NCBI RefSeq assembly: GCF_029784155.1
Contig: NC_073692.1
Location: 158,129,582 to 158,193,581 of the forward strand
Direction: 5' to 3'
From: Uranotaenia lowii
Taxonomy: Eukaryota; Arthropoda; Insecta; Diptera; Culicidae
Length of the DNA stretch: 64,000 nucleotides
Under the pieces are notes generated by a model, which saw nothing but the letters and a program-made list of their open reading frames with translations, did no database searches and had not been told where the DNA came from. Position 1 is the first letter of the stretch. Each line of letters begins with the position of its first letter. Shown piece after piece: positions 22,368 through 34,349 of this stretch. Position numbers and translations under genes: made by a program.

Positions 22368-23900
22368 ACAGTATAAGTACCGATCGTTCTGTAACTGTTT
22401 AGTAGGTATTTGCAGCATCTGTGGGGAATATCACGGATTTGTTGTATTTGTTTCGCACACGAATAATGGCAGCGTGTTGGCCAGGTTGAAGCTGGAGATC
22501 CTACACGATTTGAAACATTTTCAGTACATCAATTTGTATCAACTATCATTCGTTGGAATCTATTTGGACTACTATTTTGCTCAAATGGAAAACGTGAAAA
22601 ATCATACTTCTCCTGGGAGTTAGTAGTATTTAGAAAAGTTTCCATCCCAAATCAAAATTCAGAAAAACTTCCAAACTTTAACATGAAAAATATAAACTTT
22701 TGACTCTGGTCACAAATGTAGTTTTCCAAACTATTCCACTTCATGGCCACATTGCTGCCCAAAGACATAGGACACATACGAATTTATTGCTGTATCATTG
22801 TTGAAAGTAACCGTTAGTCTTATGTCTCATTGTAATTTTTACTTATATCGACAACAAAAACAGCATTGGAGAGAACCATAAATCCATTCGTTGCCACCAG
22901 CTCCAGCACCATTCTCCATTGTTTTCTTGAAAGCTCTCTCTCTATCTCAGATTTTATCCTCCATTTGGACCGTGATTTTCTAGCAGATCTTAAATTCCTC
23001 CTCCAAAACTAGTGGAATCACATAACTTAATGCAAACAAACTATGCGAAAACATAAATTGAGAAAACCATTATGCGATAATACGAAAGCGAAAACTCTTC
23101 TTCCATCCAAAACTAATAAAAGCAAGTTCGTTGGATAGCCCTAATGGACCAATGTTCTTCGTGGATCAACCTAATGTAATAATCTTAATAAAAAAAAACT
23201 AGTTTTAATAATCGACAGCACTAGTCAGCAGATTACAACTGTAGTTAGTATGTAAGAGTTTGAATAAAAATTAAACCAACTCGGAAATCACCTTCATGGA
23301 AAATGATCGTTTAGATTAATTTGAAGCAAATCCCTATTGCTAAGAAAATATAGCTTAGGTTGAGTGAGAAAACGAGCGACTTAGAGCAAGCAAGTGAAAA
23401 GTTAAATCAGTACTGTTTGTCAATTTTCCTATGGAATGTGTTATCACCTCATCCTGATCGAAAATAAGTTTAAAAAATCAACAGAAGCTTAAAATTAGTT
23501 GTTAATGATGTCAAGTACCGACTTCCCGGAAGCAAGTTAGAAACTTCTAAGGCACACACAAACACATACACAAGTATGAATATTTACTAAAAGAAACAAA
23601 AAATAAACGGTTGCAGCAACCTGTCAGATTTATAGTACATGTTACGTGGTTAAGAAACCCTCATACAGAAAAAAAAACAAACATTAAGCAACCATTATGA
23701 AGCAAATTGTTGGTAGGTCGTGTTACTTGAGCAAACTCCGAAGTATATCCTTTCCGAATTCACTCTAGTAGATTTATTGCATCGTTTCCTATTTCTTTTC
23801 CTCCCATCAAATCGGAGGAAGAGAAACATTTATGTTAAATATGTGCAAGTATTTTGGAAACTAAAAAAAACAATCATAAGAAAATTCTTCGAATAAAAAG
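22368..23900 (+). other. Pde6: Pde6 3' untranslated region and flank
   Basis: AT-rich, with stops in all frames and no recognisable gene. AATAAA signals at 23187-23192, 23263-23268, 23602-23607 and 23892-23897 are candidate polyadenylation signals. Which is used cannot be told without transcript data. Confidence 0.55.
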
Positions 23901-24029
23901 CACCCTATATTTCAATACAAAAACTGGTATCAGTGTTCCTTGGAAAGAAATTAGAATTCTCCAAAGGGTTAAACATCAATCAAAAAGAAAAAGAAATAAA
24001 AAATGAGAATGAGACAAGAACTTGGGAAC

Positions 24030-24614
24030 TTTTTCTACGGTTTTAAAATTCTATCTCCATTTACCTTTTTCAACTCGACTCATCTCTTCCCAATCTTTCT
24101 TGTTTTGCTTATTCTCATTATTCTAATATGCTTTTATTGATTAAACTACAACTCGTATAAACTTAACTCTACACATACATATTTATTTACTATAATGTAC
24201 TTTCCTTTACTCTCTATAATACTGGACATACACGATTAAACTCTACATTTCTCATCTTATCTACTATACTTCACTGTTTAAGTTCTGCTTAACTCTACTC
24301 TTCTGTGTTCTACTCTATATTTATCTACTCTTGACTTGACTCTATACCACACTCTACTACACTCTACTAAACTTGAATGTACACTTTTTTGGTGAATTAG
24401 TCAATAAGTCAATAAGGGAAACCCATATTACAAGTACCGGTGACAAATTTTTATCTATTTAATTTATCCTATCTTCTCTTTTCAACTCTTCTCTTCTCTA
24501 TTCTGCTCTATACTACCATACATACTTCTTGTTAACTCTATTCTACTCTACTAAACTTTCTTCTTCTCTATGTACACTATGCTAGTCAACTCCACTCTTC
24601 TCAGTAAACTCTAC
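24030..24614. repeat. TCTAC-type degenerate satellite, left block
   Basis: Pyrimidine-rich stretch with many copies of a 5-bp unit (CTCTA/TCTAC) and longer variants. It is interrupted by the copia element and resumes at 30123. Confidence 0.7.
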
Positions 24615-24681
24615 TAATATCATAGCATTCGATGATTTATAAGTTTGTTATAAAATCGAGGCAATTCACTCCCACTAACTA
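24615..24681 (+). repeat. copia 5' LTR, left piece
   Basis: Matches 29982-30048 with a few substitutions (for example GATTTATAAGTTTGTTATAA). It is broken by the TIR element starting at 24682. Confidence 0.8.
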
Positions 24682-24917
24682 CACACAAAAAAAAAACCAT
24701 AGTAAAACTATCAAATCCGTGGTTTAAATGAACAACAGGCAATCATATTTTTGAGTCAAATATGTTTTGTTGTTTATAATACCTTACGCATAACTATTTT
24801 ACCATGTGCTCACTTTGGCTGCGCATAGTAAATTCGACTGCATTTTCAGGTATCAGAATGGGGGTATGGTTAATAGCGGCACGTTATCCGAACATACGGG
24901 AAAATTGTGCCTAGCCT

Positions 24918-26158
24918 TTTTTTTTATCCAAGATTTCATAATTTACCTGAGAAACCTGAAAAACCTATAAAAGGAAGAAATAAATTCAATCTATTTAAGA
25001 TGGCATAAAGCCTTTCCACTAGGGATTATTAGCATTAAAGCTCTTTTCTACATTCGGTAAGGAATGATAGAATGTTTTTTAAGTTTAATTTCTTAAACTC
25101 AGATTCGCTTAAAGCGTAAGATCCCAGAGTACGAAAACGTAGTCTGGCAAATGAGGGACAGTTACATAAAAGATGGAAGGGATCTTCCACATCTGATTCA
25201 CAACTACCACATACTGGAGATTCAGCACGCTGAATGTTGTGCATGTGATAGTTGAGTTTACAATGACCGGAGAGTGCTCTGATCAAGATGCTGCAATGAG
25301 ATTTATTTAAAGTTAATAAGTAACTCGATATGATTGGAGATGGTTTTTCTAAAAATAATTTAGTTTTACGACAAGTGTCCAACTCTTCCCAGTATCGTTC
25401 ATGCTGGTTAGAGGACCAAGTTTGAATTTGGTTTCTGAACCAACATGGTGATATTGGGACAGCCGGCTCTGGTCCGTAAAATTCCTTTTCCGACCCAGCT
25501 CTAGCGAGTTCGTCGGCGCATTCGTTTCCAAAAATTCCCTTATGTCCGGGTACCCATAGAAGGTTTAATCCATTGCCTTCAGCAAGTTCTTCGATTGCTT
25601 TCCGGCATGCGATTACCAGTTTTGAACAGAAATAAATTGTTCTGAACATAATCTTCTTTTGAAGTGTAATTTGCACTCCATACATAATAGCATATAGCTC
25701 AGCCTGAAAGACTGTACAATATTTTCCTAGAGGTTGAGCATATTCTATGTTCAACTCGTGACAGTAAATTCCTGCACCTGCACGGCCGTTTGGTAATGAA
25801 CCGTCAGTATAGAATACAATATGAGAGGACATTTGGTCCTCTACGAAACCTGATAACCATTCTTGAGAAGAAGGAAATTTGACTTTAAACCCCATGTAGG
25901 GAAAACTACTCGAGTGTTAAATCGTTTGGCGCAAGATTAAACTTGTTTAATCTAACTAATTCAGGCCACACATTTGTATGACTCGATGATCTTTCGATAT
26001 TTCCTGACAGCCAGAGACCAACTGCCTGTAGACGAAAAGCACATGAGAAGGCTTCCTGTTTTAGGAACAAGATAGATAACAGAGCCTGATAGAAAACAGA
26101 GCCTCTAGTGCTGCAGTAGGAGTTGTAATGAACGATTAATCCTTGCAAAAAAAAAAAA
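24918..26158 (-). mobile_element. 3' fragment of a second non-LTR retrotransposon
   Basis: On the minus strand it runs from the end of reverse transcriptase into RNase H and a C-terminal zinc-knuckle, ending in an A-rich GATAAAAAAAAA. The 5' truncation at about 26150 is typical of LINEs. It is nested inside the TIR element. Confidence 0.7.
25035..26148 (-). pseudogene. LINE RNase H domain and C-terminal region
   Basis: The frame 26148-25906 ends in TAG and is followed by a frameshift into 25895-25035. The latter has an RNase H domain: TDGS (residues 30-33), AELYA (65-69), WVPGHKG (114-120) and CADELA (126-131). The third acidic residue expected near residue 92 is absent (CSKLV). A C-x2-C..H..C pattern follows (CGSCESDVEDPFHLLCNC). 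It belongs to RNase H-bearing clades such as I or Loner; the exact clade is not determined. Confidence 0.75.
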
Positions 26159-26810
26159 AGTAGTGAACGATCCGGACATCCCTAAGAGACACATTCTTTT
26201 AAGGTGATTTAGCGAGGAGCTTGATTTAAATAGTAAAATTACTATGCATGTTTGTTTGTTTATTTCCATGCATGCATTGTTACATAATTGAAAACATTAA
26301 AATTCACACTTCCAACACACGTCGGTCAATGTTAGTGTGTTCTCCCGATGATCTGGAAAGATTTTCAAAGTTATGAAACTTAAAAGCAGCTCAAAACTTG
26401 TTTGTTTACTCACGGGTTTGCTGATTAATGATCCTTTATTAGTACAAACAACAAGAATGTTTTCCATGGTAAAATTATCATACGCACTTATGTTTTTGAG
26501 TCAAAAATGTTTTGTTCTCAAAAGTACCATGTGTGTAGTGTTTTGTTGATAGGAATTAGTGCCACAATGTCTTAATTACTATGCGGATTCATGTTGTGAT
26601 AGAAATTATGATGAAAATGATCATGACCATAGTATTTTCGACAACAAACATTGAGAGTTATCATAAAATACCAGGTACATAGTAATTTGTAAAGCACTTT
26701 TACAAAATTGATGTTATACTTTTCTTGGTTGAAAATACTATAGCGCTGAAATGGTAAAATTATCATGACAAAGTCTTTGGGATAACCACTCAATTTTTTT
26801 TCCGTGTAGT

Positions 26811-26886
26811 AGGTAACATTACAAACGTCTTAGAATACAGAAGCTTTTATAAAACTTCAAGCGTTTCATTCTTTGACCTACAAGAG
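26811..26886 (+). repeat. copia 5' LTR, right piece, and primer-binding site
   Basis: Resumes at GTAACATTACAAACG, matching the 3' LTR. It is followed by GGTTATGGGC at about 26886-26895, a match to the internal initiator-tRNA primer site of copia elements. Confidence 0.78.
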
Positions 26887-26889
26887 GTT

Positions 26890-27469
26890 ATGGGCTCCAC
26901 TGCGAACACTGCGTGCGGAATTCTGTTCGAGGAAGCTGATCGTAAGGCGAAATCCCACTTTGTGGGTTTCCTTGCCAACGAATGTTTGGAGGTTGTCAGG
27001 GAGAAAAACACTGCGAAGGCCATGTTGATAGCGCTCGAGAACACGTTTGCCAAGAAGTCCATCGGTACCCAGAATTTACTTCGAAAGCAGCTCAATCGAA
27101 TGTAGCTGAAAGAAGGCGATTCGATGAAGGAGCAAATTATCGCATTTGAGGACCTCACCCGGCAGATGAAGACGGCAGGGGCCAAACTCGAGGAAGCGGA
27201 AACCGTTATTTCGTTATTCCAGACGCTTCCAGAATCATTCGATCCTCTGGTAACGGCTCTGGAGAACTTGGCAATAGATGATCTGACGCTGCAAGTTGTA
27301 AAAGAACGATTGCTAGCGGAAGATTTAAAGCGGGTCGATCGACATGAAGATGAGGGCACAAGCAAGGTAGCAGCATTTTCGAGTGAAAAATATAAAAAAA
27401 GGCAGAAAATTCAAACCGAAGTGCTACAAATGCGGCAAGCGAGGCCATCTTCAGAAGGACTGTCGTTAA
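26890..27469 (+). pseudogene. copia gag remnant with zinc knuckle
   Basis: The ATG at 26890 lies in the primer site. A capsid-like helical region (copia/UBN2-type gag) is broken by TAG at 27103-27105. The CCHC knuckle C-x2-C-x4-H-x4-C at 27422-27463 is intact but in another frame, followed by TAA. Confidence 0.8.
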
Positions 27470-27527
27470 AAGGTTGCGAACGAGGCCAATTTTACGAATA
27501 AGCGGAAAGCGGTGAGTTTTCTTCAAG

Positions 27528-28461
27528 CTGGATTCCGGATCGAGCGACCACCTGATCAATTGCGATGACGCAACAGGGGAACCCCTTTGGTAATCAACAA
27601 CGTTCTTATCATTCCTGAGTTGAGGGATAACTTGATGTCGGTGAAAAAGCGGGCAAGTGCTGGTATCCATGTTAAATTTGTAGCAAACCAAGCTGTGCTC
27701 AAGAAAGGCGGAGAAATCGTAGCAACGGCCAAGCAACGTTGTGGTTTGTACGAACTGGAAGTTTACGTTGAGCAGAAGTCGGTAAATGCATGTCAGGCGA
27801 ATCTAAATGTTCTTTGGCACCGTCGCCTGTGTCATCTGAGCCTACAAGGTATGTAAACAATAGTGAAGAACAATCTGGCTACCAGAATGGACATCAAAGC
27901 AGATCGTCTGGAGTTTTGCGATGCCTGTGTGCGTGGGAAAATGTGTCGAGAGCCATTCAACGGTACCCGAATCAGAGCAACGAGGCCATTGGAGAGAATC
28001 CATTTGGATGTATGCGGCCTTATTGATCCCCCAGCCTGGGACGGATCAAGGTTTTTCGTCTCCTTTATCGATGACCACACACACTTTGCCGTGGTTTATT
28101 TGATGCGCCGGAAGTCTGAGGTTTTCAAGAGCTTTCGGGAAGACGAGACAATGGCAACCGCCGTGTTCAACACGAAGATGTGAGTATCTTTCGAATAGTC
28201 AAAAAGATTTTTACTCGCAGAAAGGGATCCAGATCGAGCCAACGGTTGCATACACGCCCTAGCAGAACGGGGTGGCTGAACGGTTCAACCGAACAGTTAT
28301 CGAGAGGGTCCGAACAGTACAGATTGAGTCCATGGTTCCGAAAGAGATGTGGCCGGAAGCTGTGCTGTCGGTGGTCAATGTGGTGAATCGAAATCCTACC
28401 AAGGCGCTACTGAACACAACCACGCCGGCTGAATGTTGGTATAGCAAGAAACCGTCGCTAG
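27528..28461 (+). pseudogene. copia protease and integrase remnant
   Basis: The protease active-site motif DSGSSDH is at 27531-27551. The pre-integrase region follows (27587-27856), then the HHCC zinc finger (WHRRLCH..CDACVRGK) broken by TAA near 27857. The integrase core starts at about 27863, is lost after about 28183 (internal deletion), and resumes around 28230 where a TAG interrupts the conserved QNGVAERFNRT segment. Confidence 0.8.
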
Positions 28462-29975
28462 GCAAACTCAAAGTTTTCGGCTGTAGGGCTTACGTTTGGA
28501 TTCCAAATCAACAGCGGAAGAAACTAGACGACAAGAGCCGCGAAATGGTCATGATCGGTTATGCGCCGAATGGCTACCAGTTGTGGGACAAGCAAGCTCG
28601 CAGGGTACGAATTGCTCGAGACGTATGGTTCGATGAAATGAGTTTTCCATATGCTGAAGTCAAGAAAAGCTCACAGTCGCCGTTGGTCGTGCAACTCCCT
28701 TCCGAGCGAGAGGGGAATGAGCTTGAGGTTCCAGGTCAAAGCGATGGCAATATTGATGTCGCTGTCAAAGATCCCATTGATGAGCAAGAGGATGAAATAT
28801 TCGAAGCAGCTTGTGAGGATTCGAGTGCAGAGAACGCAACACCAGGAGCGCTCTCTTCGCACTTAGAACAGCACGAGTCTGGAGGACAAAGGTTGCTGAG
28901 GCGCAGCGAACGGGAGCGCAGGCTCCCTGGTAAGTTCCTCAATTTTTTTTACCAGTTTTAGTGTAAATTCTGCTGGCCCACTCTCTACAGCTATACCGGA
29001 ATTTTTGAAGGCTGTGGACGACGAATTGCAATCGTTAAAATCCCATCACGTGTGGGATCTAACGCCGTGTCCACGAGGAGTGAAGCCTTTGAAATCCAAG
29101 TGGGTCTCCTGCCGAAGGAAGATGAAGATGGTCGTCCGGTTCGATTCAAAGCCCGCCTGGTGGTGAAGGGCTACTTGCAGAGACCAGGGATCGATTACGA
29201 CGAGACTTACGTACCAGTGTCCAAACTTTCAACAATAAGGACCGTGCTGGCCATAGCAGTTCAAAAGGGCTACCACTTTCACCAGATGAATGTGAAAACG
29301 GCTTTCCTTCATGGCGAACTTAAGGAAAGCATTTACATGACTGTCCCCGATGGTGTCAAGGCACGTCCGAATATGGTTTGTAAGCTGCTTAAGTCGCTTT
29401 ATGGTTTGAAGCAGTCTCCGAGATGCTGGAATCAGCAATTTAATCAACAGTTGCTCAAGATGCGATTCGTCCGCTCACTTCACGATGTTTGAAGCAGATT
29501 GTACGGTACTTGCGAGGCACCGGGCAAATGGTTTTGGAGTTCACCAGAAACAAGAATGCACCGAGAGTCGTGGGGTACGCAGATTCCGATTGTGCTGCTG
29601 ATGCTGTGGACAGGAAGTCGATTAGTGGCTTCATCTTTTTTAAGAAACAGACGACCGTAGCAACATGATTGAGCGAGGCCGAATATGTGGCGCTGAGCAG
29701 TGCGGCGGCAGAAGCCACCTGGAAGCACCACATCGGAAGCACCACCTGTAATTTTCGAAGACAACCGTGGCTGTATAGGAATGGCCAAGAACCTTGAGAC
29801 GAAGCGGAGTAAGCACATTGACTTAAAACATCAATTTGTAAGGGACCACTTTGCGGAAAGAAGGCTGAAGGTCGAAGCTATCGCTACTAGAGAGCAATAT
29901 GCCGATATTTTTACGAAACCATTAGAAGCTATCCAGTTCCAGAAACTTCGTAGTTTCCTTGGGTTGACTAATTGA
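28462..29975 (+). pseudogene. copia reverse transcriptase and RNase H remnant
   Basis: After an integrase C-terminal part (to about 28961) comes RVT_2-type reverse transcriptase: KARLVVKGYLQRPGIDYDET and QMNVKTAFLHGEL, in 29052-29492. The sequence then jumps to RNase H (GYADSDCAAD at about 29575, ADIFTKPL at about 29900), so the catalytic YVDD block is deleted. The final TGA is at 29973-29975. Confidence 0.82.
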
Positions 29976-29981
29976 GAGGGG

Positions 29982-30122
29982 TGATATCATAGCAATCGGT
30001 GATTTATAAGTTTGTTATAAAATCGAGGCAATTCACTCGCACTAACTAGTAACATTACAAACGTCTTAGAATACAGAAGCTTTTTATAAAACTTCAAACG
30101 TTTCATTCTTTGACCTACAAGA
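29982..30122 (+). repeat. copia 3' LTR
   Basis: Starts TGATATCATAG after the purine tract; ends near CCTACAAGA before TCTAC. It matches both pieces of the 5' LTR closely. The TG start is TA in the 5' copy. Confidence 0.8.
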
Positions 30123-30960
30123 TCTACTTTATTATATTGAACTAAATTCTACTGTTCTCTCTTATACTTCACTCTGCTCTAGTTTACTAAACTTTACTTT
30201 AATCATATCTACTCTTCTCAACACTTCTCTTCTTTACTGTAGTATTCTATTCTACTCTACTTCATTTTCTTCTTCTTCAACCAAAACTGTAAAAAGAATA
30301 GATCTCACCAAATAAGTTGTCATAGAGGGGATACATTCGTCACTGTTTCGGATCTGTTTGTCTTTAGATGGCCAAAGTAGGGCTGATGATGTTTTGATAT
30401 TGGGACCTATTGCAACCAAAACTTATGAAAGTTATGAAGTCGTTTTGCCGCTTCTCACGCCTTTGGTGTATAAAATATCCACGAGATTTTCCCATTTGAT
30501 ACAGCACACTTCATAATCAGTTCATTGTAATCACATACGGAGTTAAAATCAGCTGGATTCCATGTTCGGATTATTGTTTATTTATACTATTTCTTCTTTC
30601 TGTAAAAACTCTTATTTCACGAAGCGAAGATTTTGACGTCCTTACAAGGCAACGCCTACTTTAACTCTCTCTACTCTACACTTCTCTACTAAAATTTACG
30701 TTATTCTTCTCTACACTATTCTAGTCAACTTCACTCTCTACTAACCCTCTTTATTCTGTTTTCTCTCCTCTATTCTACTCTTCTCTACTCTACTCTACTT
30801 CATTTTATCTGCTATTGGCTTGATACCTCGCTACTCTACTCTACTCTACTCCTCTCTCACTATTCTAGTCAACTCTACTCTACACTACTTTTCTCTATAC
30901 TCTACTATATTTTTCTCTACTCTACTCTACTTCACAATTATCCTACCTTGGTAGTCTTTG
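30123..30960. repeat. TCTAC-type degenerate satellite, right block
   Basis: Continues the pyrimidine-rich pentamer pattern, clearest at 30123-30260 and 30660-30945. It is interrupted at 30290-30650 by unique sequence. A short similar patch lies at 31130-31195. Confidence 0.7.
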
Positions 30961-30999
30961 CCAAGTCTCGCCAATTTGGACTAGGTCAACTGGGTAACC

Positions 31000-31100
31000 G
31001 GTCTTAACTGGGTATTTTTTTCCGGTTTTATATATATTAAACTTAAAAAAGAAAGATCGGCAATTTGATTTTTTTGATAAACAAATTTTCGATACACGCA
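31000..31100. repeat. Sequence resembling the 3' flank of the downstream DD37E element
   Basis: TTTTATATATATTAAACTT followed by AATTTGATTTTTT..ATAAAC resembles 35430-35485, the right end of the second mariner. It may be an orphan terminus; this is weak. Confidence 0.35.
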
Positions 31101-31312
31101 ACTAATCAGGTTTGACCACTTTATATTCCGAACTCTATTATGCCTTACTATACTCTGCTCTCCACGTCTCTACTCTATCTTTCCCCACTGTAATCTGTAC
31201 GAAATGTCATTCATTTATAAAAGTTGCTACGAGTTTTCTGTCGAGAAAATGATTGTAAGAGAATATTTTTGAGCCCTATGATATAATGAAGCAAAGAGTA
31301 AGAGTAACAGTT

Positions 31313-31318
31313 TTTATT
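31313..31318 (-). promoter_or_regulatory. Polyadenylation signal of gene A
   Basis: Minus strand AATAAA 42 bp after the stop codon of gene A. Confidence 0.65.
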
Positions 31319-31359
31319 TTTTGAACATAAATATAACCTTAAGCTCGGATTTTTTCTTT

Positions 31360-32077
31360 TCAAACTCGACAGTATGGCGTGGCACATGCTCCGGTACTTG
31401 ACCCCACACATGAGCTACATTTAGGTAAGTTCTGCAATGAAAGTAAATCAAGAGAGTAACAGTAACTTTCACCAAGATTTTAAATTTTTAACTTACCACA
31501 CCCAAACAGCTATAGACAAACGGCGGGTATGTCGTCATGTCCATGGCACAGGAAGAGGTTGCCTCCAGCATCGTACAGTAGGGGCATCTACGGGTCTAAG
31601 AGATGACAAAAATAAACATCAGACTAGAGCATTTTTGATAAAATCGCTTTCCAAGTAATAAGGTTTCGTAGTTATGAAAACCTACTTTTGTTTAAGATCA
31701 AAAATAGATTCAAAACCTGAAGAGCTGTAGTATAAAAGTTTCACTTAAAAACTGAAAATTAAAATCAACTTTTTTTTTAACAATCTTACCCATATATAGC
31801 TCGTTGCAACCGGAGCTGGAGTTGTAGTAGTAGTAGTGGTAGGTTTAGCTGTTGTCGTGGTAGCTTTGGTTGTAGTCGTTGTTGGTTTAGTGGTAGTTGT
31901 TGTTGCTTTGGTGGTAGAAGTGGTTTTCACAGTTGTAGTTGTTGTCGAAGCGATCATCGCAGCGCTTCTAAGAGATGCCGCATTTTTCTTCGATGTTGTT
32001 TTCTCGTTACTCTCTTGGCTATCGGCATTGCAAAATAGCACAACACCGGCTAGGATGCAGAGGATGAAAAGCTTCAT
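31360..32077 (-). CDS. Secreted Thr-rich, cysteine-rich protein A (unrecognised family)
   Basis: Three exons on the minus strand: 32077-31790, 31595-31497 and 31431-31360, joined in phase 0, giving 152 residues. Introns are 194 and 65 nt with GT-AG ends. A signal peptide (MKLFILCILAGVVLFCNA) is followed by a Lys/Ser stretch, a mucin-like Thr-rich run with KPTTTTTKA-type units (about residues 45-90), then SYIW at the exon end. Exon 2 has cysteines C-x2-C-x8-C-x13-C; exon 3 has C-x2-C-x7-C-x4-C and ends CRV. A TATA box lies about 60 bp before the ATG. Likely extracellular and O-glycosylated; the function is unknown. Its close paralogue is at 37509-38125. Confidence 0.88.
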
Positions 32078-32130
32078 CTTGTCTGGTTAGTTTATCACTT
32101 CACGAAACTTGAAGACTTCAATGGCAGTGC

Positions 32131-32138
32131 TTTTTATA
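32131..32138 (-). promoter_or_regulatory. TATA box of gene A
   Basis: Minus strand TATAAAAA, starting 61 bp before the ATG. The spacing resembles the two paralogues. Confidence 0.65.
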
Positions 32139-32584
32139 GATCCCTTTTTTATCCCAAACGTGTGCCATCAAATATTTAGAAAATGAGGTTTATTTAACCA
32201 GATGCTTCGTGGAGGTCAAATTCAATCACGAAAATTGTGTGTGCTTTAAATTGACGTCAAGGGTGTTCAAATTTTAATTTTCATCCAGATGAAATAAAAA
32301 ATATATAATTTGCATAGCTGATCAAGAACTTGACAATTTTTATAATATGGTTGTCATTATATTTAATAGCAACAAATTTCCCTTACTATTCTTCAAGTTT
32401 GATTATAAGGTTTAATTCAATCATGATGTAAAATTTTCTCTTAAAACTTTTCATCTCGAGATATACGTTAAATTGGAATTTTGAAGTTTTTTTTCCGGAC
32501 AATACATCTAATTTCTTTCACTCCGAAATCCAACAGAAGATAACGTACAACAAAAGTAAAAATGTCGTTTTGTAGGGTTTTTAT

Positions 32585-33625
32585 TGCACTTTAAGGAAAA
32601 AATACATAAAAATCATTCGTCAGCTTTTCGGATGAATTTTCGAATTTTTTTTGTAATACCACCCATCATTTTTTGCAAAGAACTGCTGGTAACCTCATTC
32701 GCCATCTTGTTCCACCACTTTTCCATTTGAGTGGGTTTTTTCATGGTTCTGTCACATTTCTTCAGTTTGCCCAATATTTCTCGATGGGACGAAAATTCAG
32801 ACAGTTTGGTGGATTGATACTTTTTTCAACAAAATCGATCTTGTTCTCCTTATACCACTTAACGACATCCCGGATGTAAAGGCAGCTTGCCAGGTCCGGC
32901 CAGAACTTCACCGGACCTTTGTGGAACCGAATGAATGGCAAAACCCTCTTCTGGAGACATTCTTCTTTGAAAACATTTCTATTCATTGTGTCCCCAGTGA
33001 TGAAAATCTTAGTATTCTTTCCACAACTACAGATCCCTTGCCAAATCATCAACTTACGAGCAAACTTATTTGCGAAAACAAACGTGAATTTTACCGCAAC
33101 ATTCCCTTTACGCTTCGCAAGGTAAAATTTGTTACCGGGTATTTGTCCAAAATCCATTTTGACGTAAGTTTCGTCGTCCATCAAAATGCATCCGTTGTAC
33201 TTGGTCAACACTTTCTCGAACAACTTCCTTGCCCTGGTTTTGGCAGCCAGGTTTTGTTTCAGCGTCCTGTTGGGGTGTTTGCTTGCATGATACGACCACA
33301 AGCCTTCTCGCAAACAAATTCGTCGAGCTGTACTCTGATCACGCAAGAAGATTCCAGGATTATTGTGAAATGATCGAATAACCTTTGCTCGCAGCTTCCG
33401 GTCATACGTTCCACTTTAAGGCCTGCTTTGTTTTGCTCGATTCACCGTAAGGGTCTCCCGGTAACGTTTCAGCACCAAATTCACAGTCGATTTTGGATAT
33501 TTCAGGAATTTCGCGATCTTTACCCCTGACCACGTCGGTTTCTCAACGTGAGTGTGCAAAATTTTATCTGGAGGATCAACTTGACGTATTTCTTTCAATT
33601 TTGCATTTAAAAAACCTGAACACCC
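32585..33625 (-). mobile_element. DD37E (ITmD37E-like) mariner element 1
   Basis: Minus-strand transposase with its 5' end abutting the (TG)n tract. Terminal repeats were not resolved. It diverges from element 2 on the other side of the tract. Confidence 0.7.
32613..33610 (-). pseudogene. DD37E transposase pseudogene 1
   Basis: An N-terminal helix-turn-helix part (GVKIAKFLKYPKSTVNLVLK) ends at a stop near 33416. The catalytic part 33346-32762 has LMDDETYVKMDF, FWPDLA and RPIEKYWA. There are 37 residues between the second aspartate and the glutamate, so DD37E. A shift after YWA puts the C-terminus (to 32613) in another frame. All three catalytic acids remain, but the frame is broken at least twice. 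Confidence 0.8.
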
Positions 33626-33635
33626 CTCATTTTGA

Positions 33636-34348
<713 letters not shown>

Positions 34349-34349
34349 G

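Larger units (their letters stand above)
24682..26806. mobile_element. TIR element inserted in the copia 5' LTR
   Basis: Ends CACACAAAAAAAA and TTTTTTTTCCGTG are inverted repeats next to TA on both sides. The body is a non-coding shell at both ends (motif TTTTTGAGTCAAA..TGTTTTGTT near 24750 and 26490) carrying a LINE fragment in the middle. Confidence 0.6.
24615..30122 (+). mobile_element. copia-type LTR retrotransposon, internally deleted and interrupted
   Basis: Two LTRs of about 141 bp: the right one at 29982-30122, the left one split into 24615-24681 and about 26811-26886. TCTAC directly flanks both sides (24610-24614, 30123-30127), although the surrounding satellite makes such a match easy. 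After the 5' LTR comes GGTTATGGG, the copia-style primer site for initiator tRNA-Met; a purine tract GAGAGGGG precedes the 3' LTR. Domain order gag, protease, integrase, reverse transcriptase, RNase H is copia-like. Stops, frameshifts and deletions make it non-functional. Confidence 0.88.
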
